The notes under the pieces were generated by a model. It was not told the DNA's origin, did not search any database, and saw only the letters and a program-made list of their open reading frames with translations. A stretch of 34,233 nt of DNA from Cyanobacterium sp. T60_A2020_053 (lineage in GTDB: Bacteria > Cyanobacteriota > Cyanobacteriia > Cyanobacteriales > Cyanobacteriaceae). Positions 16,109 through 25,234 of the stretch are shown here, piece after piece. Both the position numbers and the translations under genes were made by a program. The DNA is taken from NCBI GenBank assembly GCA_015272165.1, contig JACYMF010000001.1, forward strand, positions 1 to 34,233, given 5' to 3'. Numbering within the stretch: position 1 is the stretch's first letter; every line of letters begins with the position of its first letter.

Positions 16109-16609
16109 TTAAGGATTAGGAAAAAATACTAATTTACCAATAAAAGTAAGTAACCCCGTAATTAATACTCCAATCAAGCCAAATACTCCAATGGTAATGG
16201 TATTTAAACGAGTATCAATGCTATCAACTCTTTTAACAATTTGATTATTGTCAGTTTTAAGTGTTTCCACATCAAGTTTAAGAATTGTTACATCACGTTG
16301 AACATGATCTAATTTTTGATCTAACTTATCAATCTTAGTATCAAACTTTTGTTCAAGATTATCAATCTTAGTATCAAATTTTTGTTCAAGACTATCAATC
16401 TTAGTATCAAATTTTTGCTCAAGACTATCAATCTTAGTATCAAATTTTTGCTCAAGACTATCAATCTTAGTATCAAATTTTTGCTCTAGCTTATCAATTT
16501 TATAATCTAATTGTTCTATTCTTGTATCAAATTTCTGATCTAGCTTATCAATTTTATAATCTAACTTATTTAATATATCAACTAACTGAACTTCCACTGT
16601 TTGAGTCAT
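16109..16609 (-). CDS. Hendecad-repeat coiled-coil protein with C-terminal membrane anchor
   Basis: 166 residues. Residues 37-102 are six consecutive 11-residue units of the type KIDSLEQKFDT, preceded by one more such unit (19-29) and a seven-residue spacer. The pattern is a right-leaning hendecad coiled coil rather than a heptad one. Residues 137-160 form a single hydrophobic helix followed by FFPNP, so the coil probably faces the cytoplasm from a membrane anchor. At DNA level the units are 33-bp tandem repeats (16304-16501), nearly identical and so prone to copy number change. Function unknown; it resembles small membrane-tethered coiled-coil proteins common in cyanobacteria. Confidence 0.8.
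   Translation of the reverse strand: MTQTVEVQLVDILNKLDYKIDKLDQKFDTRIEQLDYKIDKLEQKFDTKIDSLEQKFDTKIDSLEQKFDTKIDSLEQKFDTKIDNLEQKFDTKIDKLDQKLDHVQRDVTILKLDVETLKTDNNQIVKRVDSIDTRLNTITIGVFGLIGVLITGLLTFIGKLVFFPNP
16304..16501 (-). repeat. 33-bp coding tandem repeat, six units
   Basis: Six consecutive 33-bp units encode KIDxLxQKxDx. The three central units (KIDSLEQKFDT) are almost identical in DNA, indicating recent unit duplication by slippage or unequal exchange. Confidence 0.85.
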
Positions 16610-16736
16610 GATTTAATCCTCATGGTTAATCAACAATTTTAACAGAGACGTAACTACCGTATTTCTAATTATCTCATTTTAGCTTTTTAACTGATAAATT
16701 AGAAACAGAAAAGGTAATTAATTATATTTAACTATA

Positions 16737-17801
16737 GTGAAAAAACTATTATTTATGTCAACGCCGGTGGGCGCTTTAAGTTCAGGTATTGGCGGGGGAG
16801 TAGAATTGACTTTATATAATCTTATTCAAGAGATGCAAACAAGAGGATATGATGTCACTACCATAGCGCCCTCCACCTCACATTTTGATCATGGTAAAAT
16901 TATTGAAATGGAAGGTAACTTGCACATCCCGGCGCAAACCCTTAGCCGAAATATTCCCACCACCATGCCCCAAAACTCCGTCTTAGCTAATATGTGGGAT
17001 TACGCGCGCCAACATCAAGGGGAATATGATTTAATCGTTAACTTTGCCTTCGACTGGCTGCCCTTTTACCTAACGCCTTTTTTCACTACTCCCATGGCTC
17101 ACTTTATCAGTATGGGCTCACTTTCCGACAGTTTAGACGAAATCATGGCAAAAATCGCTGAGAAATACCCCCAAAATTTTGGCGTTTACACAGAGGCACA
17201 AGCAAATACTTTTCCCTTTGCCTCGGTGTGTCGTTGCTTAGGTAGCGGTTTAGACTTATCCCTGTATGAATTTAACCCTAATCCTGACCATAAATTAGCA
17301 TGGTTAGGACGTATAGCGCCCGAAAAAGCTCTTGAAGATGCCGTGGAAGCCTCACAAATTAGTCAGATTCCCCTGTGGATTTACGGCAAAATTCAAGACG
17401 AAAATTATTGGCAAAATATCCTTGACAAATATCCTTCAGCGCCCATCACCTACCGAGGATTTTTAAAAACTGAAGCCTTACAAGCAGAATTAAAACAATG
17501 TCGAGGATTATTGATGACTCCCCGTTGGTTGGAAGCCTTCGGCAACGTTGCCATTGAAGCCTTAGCCTGTGGTGTGCCTGTCATTGCTTATGCTAGGGGG
17601 GGACCTGCCGAGATTGTAGAAGACGGCAAAACTGGCTTTCTAGTCACCCCTGACAGCGTTTCTGGCTTAGTGTCTGCCATCGCTAAATTATCGCAAATTG
17701 ATCGTTCTGCCTGTCGTCAAGTAGTAGAACAAAAGTATTCTTTAACGGCGTGGGGCGCTGGTTTTGAGAAATGGTTTCAAGACGTAATGGACAATGGATA
17801 A
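16737..17801 (+). CDS. GT4-family glycosyltransferase
   Basis: 354 residues of the GT-B fold. The N-terminal domain starts MKKLLFMSTPVG with a glycine-rich SSGIGGGVELTL loop (15-26); the C-terminal domain has GRIAPEKALEDAVEA and the E-x7-E element in EAFGNVAIEALACG, followed by PVIAYARGGPAEIV. This is the family-4 retaining transferase pattern using a nucleotide-sugar donor. Acceptor and sugar cannot be predicted; surface polysaccharide or glycolipid synthesis is likely. The start is GTG at 16737, since the frame has no earlier ATG. The TAA stop is followed immediately by a MITE terminal repeat. Confidence 0.85.
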   Translation: MKKLLFMSTPVGALSSGIGGGVELTLYNLIQEMQTRGYDVTTIAPSTSHFDHGKIIEMEGNLHIPAQTLSRNIPTTMPQNSVLANMWDYARQHQGEYDLIVNFAFDWLPFYLTPFFTTPMAHFISMGSLSDSLDEIMAKIAEKYPQNFGVYTEAQANTFPFASVCRCLGSGLDLSLYEFNPNPDHKLAWLGRIAPEKALEDAVEASQISQIPLWIYGKIQDENYWQNILDKYPSAPITYRGFLKTEALQAELKQCRGLLMTPRWLEAFGNVAIEALACGVPVIAYARGGPAEIVEDGKTGFLVTPDSVSGLVSAIAKLSQIDRSACRQVVEQKYSLTAWGAGFEKWFQDVMDNG

Positions 17802-17857
17802 TTAGGGTCTGCTGAATAAACTCAGAAGTTTTAAATCACAAGGTTTAAGACATAATA
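17802..17857. repeat. End of a TTAGGGTCTGCTGAATAAA element at a stop codon
   Basis: TTAGGGTCTGCTGAATAAA begins at the base after the glycosyltransferase TAA, and similarity to the 16030-16087 sequence in reverse continues for about 55 bp before fading. The other end is not found; it may have been replaced by the 17922-18073 element. Confidence 0.6.
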
Positions 17858-17921
17858 TAAGCATCAAAAAATACTCAAAATCACGCTTTTTTTAATAAAA
17901 ATGCCGTTAAAATACAAGATA

Positions 17922-18073
17922 ATATCAAGTTCGCTTGATCTCTTACAAATCAATTAAAAACAATCTTAGTTCAATTTATTGAACGAGATACTGTTGGTTC
18001 CGTGTAATTCATTACACGGTGGGTAAATTACGAAGATATAATCTATTTGTAACTAATTATCCGAACTTGATAT
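17922..18073. mobile_element. 152-bp element with perfect 12-bp inverted ends
   Basis: ATATCAAGTTCG at 17922-17933 and CGAACTTGATAT at 18062-18073 are perfect inverted repeats. The interior carries two further palindromes (TTCAAT/ATTGAA and CCGTGTAAT/ATTACACGG) shared with 56-131. There is no reading frame. Together with the preceding repeat it fills the 17802-18128 gap. Confidence 0.65.
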
Positions 18074-18128
18074 AACAGACGCTACACGAGGATAGTAAAA
18101 CCTAATAATTGTCAATTGTCACCACCAC

Positions 18129-18842
18129 CTAACGATTAAAAAACCATTCTACACCGATGGAAACTTGAGAGTCAGCTTGTTGGCGAGAATTTTGCCATTC
18201 AATGTTACCAGATAAACGTAAATTTTTACGAATGGCATAACCAGCGCCCACCGCTGTGATACCGACTTCATCATCACCGCCCACATTAACAAAACTTTGA
18301 TTGATAAAGACATCCCCAGCGCCATTGGGGGATAAAACTAAGGCTAATCTTACCCCTAAATTGACCCCATCGGTTTGATAACCATTAGTACGGATAGACT
18401 GATAACCCACAATGGGAGAGATATTAACATAATTACCGAGAGGAAAGAGATAATAATGTAAATCAGCGCCCGTAGCGCTACGCTCAAAATTATTATCAGA
18501 GTTAAAAGAAGACGAATGACGGGCGCTAAACGATAAAGGAGTATCCGCAATGAAAACATCTTCCACCGCTACAGAAAAACCACCAATACCATTATTAGAA
18601 GGAAACTGACTGTAACCAACGCGCAATCGAGTGGGAAAACTGGGTTGATGCTTGATTTCTTGGAGAATATCAGGAGAATTTTCCAGCCATTTTTGCCACA
18701 CTGGGCTATTTTCGATTACTTCGGGAGAAACATTGAAATCCTGAGGAAGGGGTGTTTGTGCTTTAACCTCTTGATTTGTCAACCATAAAACTCCAGCAGA
18801 CAAAAAAATTTTTAAGAATAACCCACGAAAAAGTACCGTCAT
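18129..18842 (-). CDS. Outer-membrane beta-barrel-like protein
   Basis: 237 residues with a signal peptide ending VKAQ (about residue 29), then an acidic region (WQKWLENSPDILQEIK) and alternating strands such as LRVGYSQF, VNISPIVGYQS, GVNLGVRLALVL and GITAVGAGYAI, ending VSIGVEWFFNR. Pattern and length suit a small periplasm-exported barrel. TAGGG lies before the ATG. It starts 13 nt after the hmpF stop on the same strand, so the two are probably co-transcribed; a role at the cell surface linked to motility is possible but not shown. Confidence 0.75.
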   Translation of the reverse strand: MTVLFRGLFLKIFLSAGVLWLTNQEVKAQTPLPQDFNVSPEVIENSPVWQKWLENSPDILQEIKHQPSFPTRLRVGYSQFPSNNGIGGFSVAVEDVFIADTPLSFSARHSSSFNSDNNFERSATGADLHYYLFPLGNYVNISPIVGYQSIRTNGYQTDGVNLGVRLALVLSPNGAGDVFINQSFVNVGGDDEVGITAVGAGYAIRKNLRLSGNIEWQNSRQQADSQVSIGVEWFFNR

Positions 18843-18855
18843 AATCCCTAGATAA

Positions 18856-20487
18856 TTAATTCAACATCGATTGTAGCTCACTAATAGCAACATTTTGACC
18901 ACCAACTCCATTATGGAGGTCGCCAATTTTTCCTTGTATTGCTTCCATAGAATTACGAATTTGATTTAACTGATTTTGGAGAGGGTGGAGGGCGCTTTCC
19001 AAAAAATTAACCTTGCCCTCAATTTCCGCCACCCTGAAACAGAATTGACGCACATTTTCCTCATCACTATGCAACTGATTTTCTAAATTTTGATACTGTT
19101 GTTGTTTATTACTCAAATTTTGTTCATCTTGTTGAGACTTCTGTTTCAAATCGTTTAACTCTTGGCTAAGATGATTAATTTTCTCATCGATATAATTCCT
19201 TTGTTGCCCCACTTCCACTAACAATGGTCTAATATTAATAGTCTCCGCAAAATCCAAATCAATAATCCCCTTACGGCGACTAAACACTTTCAAATACTCA
19301 TTGAGAATTTTTTGTTGCTTCTTCAAATTGCGTCTTTGCCCCACCAAAGTCTCATTTAACAACTTCATCGCCTCTTTAGCATCCGCAAAATCCTCCTCCA
19401 AACTTAACTTAGTTACCTCATCAGCATGAAGGATTTTTTGCTCAATATCTCTCACTTCATCCGCTTGTAAAGTTAACTCCTCCTCCTGCATATTGACAAA
19501 ATTTACTACTTTAGCAGTTTCATCTTTCACCTGATTAACAATACTTTCTAAATCCCCCAAAGGCATTGTTTCAAGGGCTTGAATGTCCACTTTTTGCTCT
19601 TCCCCATCATCTCCTAACAAGCCAATTTCCTCTTGTAAACGGGCGATGCCATCGCGAGAATAATTAAACTGTTTGATAAGACTTTCTTGCGATTTAATCT
19701 TATTTTGACTTATTTCTAACTGTAACTGTGCTTTTGCCAACTCCTCTCGACTAGCTAACAATTCTTGACGGCGTTGCTGTAAATTATCTTGTTGTTGAGC
19801 TAATTCTTGCCGTTGTTGGTTTAAACTACCTTTACTGTATTCCAACTCATGCCAATATTCATCTAATTTACTTTGTTGTTGACTAATGCCTGTCAAACTT
19901 TCTTGACAACTTTGATCTAATATATGAGGTTGCGGAAGATTTTGCCTAATAGTGTTTAAAATTCCCTCTAATTTTTGGCGAATTTCTCCCTGATCTAACT
20001 TATTCTCATTAAGGCGCTGTTGTTCATTCCTTAACTGATCCCAAGCCGTAGTTAATTTATTTTTTTCTTCTTCTAGTAACGATAATTTACCTTCTTGTTC
20101 TTGTAATCTTTGCTGTTGAAGGTCTAATTCCCCTTGTCTTTTGGCAATTTCTTCCCCTTGAATTTGCAGGGAAGTTTTCCATTCTTCGATTTCTTCTTCT
20201 TGAGACTTAGCTTTTTCTAGGGTGCGCGAGAAATGACGTAAATAGTTAACAATCCTTGAACCAGCTACTTCGGGCGCACCTTGTAATTGTTTATTGTTGT
20301 CAAGATTGATAATGTATAAAGCGCCCTTCCCCGTTTGATCATTGATTGCTTCGGTAGTAACAGTATCTTCACCGCCAATGGTATTCCATGTTTGATCTGC
20401 CGACTGAGAGGCAAGTAATTTCAATTCTGTTTTAAAACCACCGACAAACTTTTTATCCTGAGTTTTTACTTCTGCCAGATATAACAC
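18856..20487 (-). CDS. hmpF: HmpF, pilus motility/taxis protein
   Basis: 543 residues. The N-terminal domain MLYLAEVKTQ...GGFKTELKLLASQ (1-80) is the hallmark of HmpF, followed by a very long coiled coil (about 90-540, rich in Q, E, K and L). In Nostoc and other cyanobacteria HmpF is needed for type IV pilus-driven gliding and localises at the cell junction or pole. The start is GTG at 20487, which puts the conserved LYLAEV at the extreme N-terminus. The downstream barrel gene follows after 13 nt. The family is cyanobacterial, which supports the taxonomic call. Other pilus-linked genes in the window are pilC and comFB, but neither is adjacent. Confidence 0.88.
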   Translation of the reverse strand: MLYLAEVKTQDKKFVGGFKTELKLLASQSADQTWNTIGGEDTVTTEAINDQTGKGALYIINLDNNKQLQGAPEVAGSRIVNYLRHFSRTLEKAKSQEEEIEEWKTSLQIQGEEIAKRQGELDLQQQRLQEQEGKLSLLEEEKNKLTTAWDQLRNEQQRLNENKLDQGEIRQKLEGILNTIRQNLPQPHILDQSCQESLTGISQQQSKLDEYWHELEYSKGSLNQQRQELAQQQDNLQQRRQELLASREELAKAQLQLEISQNKIKSQESLIKQFNYSRDGIARLQEEIGLLGDDGEEQKVDIQALETMPLGDLESIVNQVKDETAKVVNFVNMQEEELTLQADEVRDIEQKILHADEVTKLSLEEDFADAKEAMKLLNETLVGQRRNLKKQQKILNEYLKVFSRRKGIIDLDFAETINIRPLLVEVGQQRNYIDEKINHLSQELNDLKQKSQQDEQNLSNKQQQYQNLENQLHSDEENVRQFCFRVAEIEGKVNFLESALHPLQNQLNQIRNSMEAIQGKIGDLHNGVGGQNVAISELQSMLN

Positions 20488-20585
20488 AAATCTTGATTCC
20501 CTTATAATTGTGCGTGACCATTACCTACTTAACATATTAAATCATATTTTTTAATTCCATTGTTGACAATTTTGCTTCTTTCATT

Positions 20586-20704
20586 CTACAGCAGTTTTCA
20601 TTTCCTTAAACCACACTTTAGATTATTACAAAGATTCCCTTTGCGTCTTCGCGCCTTTGCGAGAAACAAAAAATGTGGTTTATTCATCTGAAATGCAGTG
20701 TAAA
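20586..20704. mobile_element. 119-bp repeat with TACAGC inverted ends, copy 1
   Basis: Near-identical to 30859-30977. Starts CTACAGCAGTTTTCATTTCC and ends in ATGCAGTGTAAA; the interior includes the TTGCGTCTTCGCGCCTTTGC motif. The right end overlaps the last codons of ispD and supplies its stop codon. Confidence 0.75.
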
Positions 20705-21423
20705 CAAGGGGGGGGAAGGGACGAAAGGGAAGCAGGGGAGTTGTCAACAAAGTTCTGTAGTACGAAATCAGCAATAGTTAAATCAATGGGAGTAGTTACT
20801 TTTAAATTAGTTTCTTCACCTTCCACAATTTTGACAGGATAACCGCATTTTTCCAATAGCGCCGCATCGTCTGTCACTTCCCAGCCTAAATCTAAACCCT
20901 TTTGATGACATTGTTTAAGTAATTTGACATCAAAACCTTGGGGAGTTTGTGCCGCGCGCAAAAAGTTACGATTAGGAGTATCGATGATGACATTTTCTCC
21001 GTCAACTATTTTAATGGTATCTTTGACGGTGACTCCGGCAATGAGGGCTTGACAGGTACTTAATTCTTGGGCGCAACGTTCAAATAAATCAGGAGTAGCC
21101 AAACAGCGCGCGCCATCGTGGATTAAAACCTTCTGTGCCGTAGGAGGTAGCGCCCGTAACCCATTATAAACCGATTGTTGACGGGTTTCCCCACCTTCAA
21201 TTAATACCACTGGTTTAGATAAAGATAATTGACTTAAAATCTCTTCAAAAGCAGGAAAATCATACTTTTGACCGATAATTCCAATCCAAGTTAAAGAGGA
21301 AGTGTGAAGGGCGCTGGTTAAAGTCCATGCCAACAAAGGTTTACCTCGTAATTGTAGTAATAATTTATTACCATCAGCGCCCATCCTCTTACCAACACCG
21401 GCGGCGGGGATTAATAAATACAT
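20680..21423 (-). CDS. ispD: IspD, MEP cytidylyltransferase, with repeat-derived C-terminus
   Basis: Converts 2-C-methyl-D-erythritol 4-phosphate and CTP to CDP-methylerythritol in the plastid-type isoprenoid pathway. The signature LIPAAGVGKRMGADGNKLLL is at residues 4-23, VLIHDGARCLA near 98-108, and VTDDAALLEKCGYPVKIVEGEE near 183-204. Length is 247, against the usual 225-235: residues after IADFVLQNFVDN (about 226) form a Pro/Ser tail, and the final residues LHCISDE plus the stop lie inside the 119-bp repeat at 20586-20704. GGGAGAG precedes the ATG. It starts 11 nt after the FIST gene stop, a likely two-gene operon. Confidence 0.93.
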   Translation of the reverse strand: MYLLIPAAGVGKRMGADGNKLLLQLRGKPLLAWTLTSALHTSSLTWIGIIGQKYDFPAFEEILSQLSLSKPVVLIEGGETRQQSVYNGLRALPPTAQKVLIHDGARCLATPDLFERCAQELSTCQALIAGVTVKDTIKIVDGENVIIDTPNRNFLRAAQTPQGFDVKLLKQCHQKGLDLGWEVTDDAALLEKCGYPVKIVEGEETNLKVTTPIDLTIADFVLQNFVDNSPASLSSLPPPCLHCISDE

Positions 21424-21434
21424 GATTACTCTCC

Positions 21435-22667
21435 CTAAGAAAAAATGGCAAATACGGAAGTATAACCATGAACAAAAGTTGAACTGCCCACAGGTCCAAT
21501 TTCACCATTACAGAAAAACCCCGCCAAAGGCGTATCAATGAAATAATCGAGAAATAACTCCGCATCGTGGTTAGGTTGCCCGTATAAAGCCTCACCGCGC
21601 CCTAAACAGGAAAACATCAGCGCCCCTACCGCATCCATTTCTCCCTCATCCTCACAATAATTATCAAGGAGAGTTTCTAAATCTTCCGCCGAAGCATCCC
21701 CATCCCGAAGATGAAAACGGATTCTTTGCCCGGGGCGAATGCGATCGCCTACGGCAATAGCTCCATATTTGGGATCAACTCCCATGAGGTTACGAATCAA
21801 AAAATCACCGTGATTTAACTCTAATTGAAACTCATCTCTCGCAATGCCGATAAATAGAGAATGTTGCGCTAAATCTTGATCAGAAGGACTTAAATTATTA
21901 ACTAATTCTCTTAAGAAGTTGAGAGGGGAATCGGTTTGCCCTTCGTTATCAGTAATTTCAATGATAATATTTTTTTCGCCCTTGGTCACTTGATAGGTTT
22001 TACCAATGGCTCGACATCCTTGCGCTACAATGGATTCCACCGTAATATCTCCCGATAAGGCTAAACCGATAGTGCCTTGAGTGATAAACTGCCCTTGCCA
22101 ATCATCCGGGGTTTTAAAAAATAAACCACTAGCTACTCCCATGGTACTAGAACTTGCTAAACCACCGACTTTGATTGCTTTCGGGTAGGCATAGTCTAAA
22201 CCTTCGATTAATTCGTTAATTTTACCTGAAAATGGATCGGCGAGAAGAATAAAATTGGGTTCATTTTCTGGTGCTACACCTACAGCATTCCACCACGCTT
22301 GAGGGGCGCTGTCTGAATCGGGCAAATCCCCTGACAGTAAATGAAATATTTTTAAATCCACATCGGGCAAACTTGCCACCGTTAAACTTAAAGCGGCGCT
22401 ACCTTCAATTTCGAGGGCTTGGTCTTCATTTTCCATGCCTACAATACCACCGCCACCGCCACCAATCACATAACGTAAGGGAATTTTGTCTAACAGTAAA
22501 GGCATCAAGCGAGGGTAATCACTGGCAAATACGGAGGAAATAAAGACGATACCTAAATCTGGAGTGCCATTAAAGCGCCCTTCTAACTTAGCGACTACCT
22601 CGTCAATGGCTTTTTCTAGGGATGATTGAGTGGAGAGGGCATTGACCCATTTCATTGAAGCAGACAT
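21435..22667 (-). CDS. FIST-domain sensory-type protein
   Basis: About 410 residues. The N-terminal FIST domain (about 30-230, with DLGIVFISSVFASDY and VIGGGGGGIVG) and FIST-C domain (about 240-390, with GIARDEFQLELNHGDFLIRN and FSCLGRGEALYG) are clear; the ending GPVGSSTFVHGYTSVFAIF is typical. FIST modules are thought to bind small ligands such as amino acids, usually as input to signalling proteins; here there is no output domain, so it is a stand-alone cytosolic FIST protein. I chose ATG 22667 over an in-frame TTG at 22673. The only HIP1 octamer in the window (21741-21748) lies in this gene. ispD follows after 11 nt. Confidence 0.87.
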   Translation of the reverse strand: MSASMKWVNALSTQSSLEKAIDEVVAKLEGRFNGTPDLGIVFISSVFASDYPRLMPLLLDKIPLRYVIGGGGGGIVGMENEDQALEIEGSAALSLTVASLPDVDLKIFHLLSGDLPDSDSAPQAWWNAVGVAPENEPNFILLADPFSGKINELIEGLDYAYPKAIKVGGLASSSTMGVASGLFFKTPDDWQGQFITQGTIGLALSGDITVESIVAQGCRAIGKTYQVTKGEKNIIIEITDNEGQTDSPLNFLRELVNNLSPSDQDLAQHSLFIGIARDEFQLELNHGDFLIRNLMGVDPKYGAIAVGDRIRPGQRIRFHLRDGDASAEDLETLLDNYCEDEGEMDAVGALMFSCLGRGEALYGQPNHDAELFLDYFIDTPLAGFFCNGEIGPVGSSTFVHGYTSVFAIFS

Positions 22668-22794
22668 AGGCAAGAATGGTTGATAACAGTGGCAATCTAT
22701 TTAATTTTCTCATTATTCACTTTTCCTCGACCTTTGTCAATTCTTAGCATTAGTCTTTCCTTTACGCACCTAATATTATTCATTATCAATTATC

Positions 22795-23034
22795 AACTGA
22801 AGTTACGCACTGATTCAAATGTTAAGTTAAGGGAGGTTTCAGGTAGCCGGTAGCAGGTAGCAGGTTTCAGGTAGCAGGTAGCAGGTTTCAGGTTTAAAAC
22901 CCTCCAACATTGATTCGTCAGTGAAAGGATTTACTTTGACATTTCGACTACGCTCATTACAGTTCTTTAACCTAACACCGCGACACCCGACACCTAAAAC
23001 CAACAACTAATTTTATTTTTGCGTAACATTTAAT
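22795..23034. mobile_element. 240-bp MITE with AACTGA-GTTACGCA ends, copy 2
   Basis: Left end AACTGAAGTTACGCA (22795-22809) and right end TGCGTAACATTTAATT (from 23020). Same plan as 10706-10916, but the internal heptamer array has nine AGGTAGC/AGGTTTC units (22834-22896) rather than five. It explains most of the 22668-23137 gap; the remaining AT-rich parts show nothing recognisable. Confidence 0.7.
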
Positions 23035-23137
23035 TATTCACTCTTGATGAATCCAGAAAATTGAATAAGGAAAAAGTTGTTTATTTTTTCCTTTTTTAAA
23101 ATAGAGCTTTTGAGCCAATTTTTTCATTCCTCTTCAC

Positions 23138-23308
23138 CTAAGCATTACGCATTAATTGTTTAACCAAATTATCTTTGACCATCATTTGACGGAAAATTTC
23201 CACTAAATATTGTTGTGCTTGTTCTCTATTTAAGCCCTTAACTTGTTCTTTTAACACTTCCAACTTGAATTGTTGCTCTAGGGTCAAACTAGCTTCATTG
23301 TTGTTCAT
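23138..23308 (-). CDS. nblA: NblA phycobilisome degradation protein
   Basis: 56 residues. The NblA/Ycf18 signature is present: LTLEQQFKLEVLKEQV (about 8-23), LNREQAQQYLVEIFRQMMVKD (26-46) and the C-terminal KQLM. NblA is a small helical adaptor that brings phycobilisomes to the Clp protease during nutrient starvation. ATG 23308 is chosen because GAGGAAAG lies at a good distance upstream; an in-frame GTG at 23326 would add six residues and swallow that ribosome site. A near-perfect HLR1 repeat (23385-23400) sits about 77 nt upstream, fitting the RpaB control known for nblA. It is divergent from ahcY. Confidence 0.92.
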   Translation of the reverse strand: MNNNEASLTLEQQFKLEVLKEQVKGLNREQAQQYLVEIFRQMMVKDNLVKQLMRNA

Positions 23309-23362
23309 TTTAATTACTTTCCTCACATTTATATTCGTTGTAAAAACATACTAACGATTAAC

Positions 23363-23368
23363 TGTCAA
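23363..23368 (-). promoter_or_regulatory. Candidate -35 box of nblA
   Basis: The minus strand reads TTGACA, 55 nt upstream of the nblA ATG and just downstream of the HLR1-like repeat. No good -10 at 16-18 bp spacing can be seen, so activation by a regulator would be needed. Confidence 0.3.
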
Positions 23369-23384
23369 TGGTAATGTTAAAAAT

Positions 23385-23400
23385 GTTACTTTTCTTTACA
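23385..23400 (+). promoter_or_regulatory. HLR1-like RpaB site between nblA and ahcY
   Basis: GTTACTTTTCTTTACA matches the HLR1 consensus (two KTTACA repeats with a WWNN spacer) at 15 of 16 positions. It lies between the divergent nblA and ahcY. RpaB binding at nblA promoters through HLR1 is established in Synechococcus; the functional role here is inferred. Confidence 0.55.
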
Positions 23401-23479
23401 TTAAAGTAGCTGACTACCATTTGAAACCTGCTATCTGAAACCTGAAACCTGATATGATGAAAATGTAAAGTTTTATTGA

Positions 23480-24766
<1,287 letters not shown>

Positions 24767-25126
24767 GCAGGGTGTTTTCATTCTGAAATTTTTAGTTGAG
24801 GCAAAGTAATAAGTAAGAAGCAAAAAAGACTCCCCTCTCCTGTGGGAGCAGGGCGTTTTCATTCTCAAAAATGTTAGTTTCTCAAACTAGCCAATAATCT
24901 GAAATTCAGAGGTTTTTAACTACTAATAAATCAATTAATAGTAAAAAATCCTCCTGTCTCCCTGAATCTCCCCCCTTTTTAAGGGGGGTTGGGGGGGATC
25001 ATCCTTATATTGTCTTCTTGTCAAAAACAAATCAATTTTGATCCTGACTTTGAAAACACCCTGCTGTGGGAGAGGGGTTGGAGGTGAGGGTAAAGAATTT
25101 TGATGCCGACTTTGAAAATACCCTGC
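24767..25126 (+). mobile_element. Older GCAGGG-family element, interrupted by copy C
   Basis: Left end GCAGGGTGTTTTCATTCT starts at the base after the ahcY stop; right end CCGACTTTGAAAATACCCTGC closes at 25126. Without the nested 217-bp copy and its duplication the element is about 136 bp and contains the CCCCTCTCC-TGT-GGGAGAGG hairpin. Only TTAA is shared by its flanks, so the duplication is decayed or different. The rest of the 24767-25234 gap is a G-run and AT-rich DNA. Confidence 0.7.
24848..25064 (+). mobile_element. 217-bp MITE, copy C (nested)
   Basis: Identical by eye to copies A and B. Flanked by a perfect 7-bp duplication TGTGGGA (24841-24847 and 25065-25071). Removing it restores a perfect hairpin with TGT in the loop, inside the older element 24767-25126. 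Confidence 0.88.
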
Positions 25127-25234
25127 TTAAAAAAGGGGGGGGATTTGAGAATGAAAAACATTGCTTTTGTTGCGTTTCGTACCTCAACCCAACCTACTTT
25201 TCTTTTGAGTTGATACCAATAAAAATTTATTATT

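Noticed and set aside
16304-16501. Regular 33-bp repeats considered as a CRISPR array
   Set aside because: The units are contiguous, have no spacers, and form one reading frame encoding a coiled coil.
20657-20842. Open frame antisense to the 3' end of ispD
   Set aside because: Overlaps ispD and the 119-bp repeat; no coding signs.
23309-23470. NtcA site (GTA-N8-TAC) at nblA
   Set aside because: GTA and TAC pairs occur, but with spacings of 6 or 13 rather than 8.
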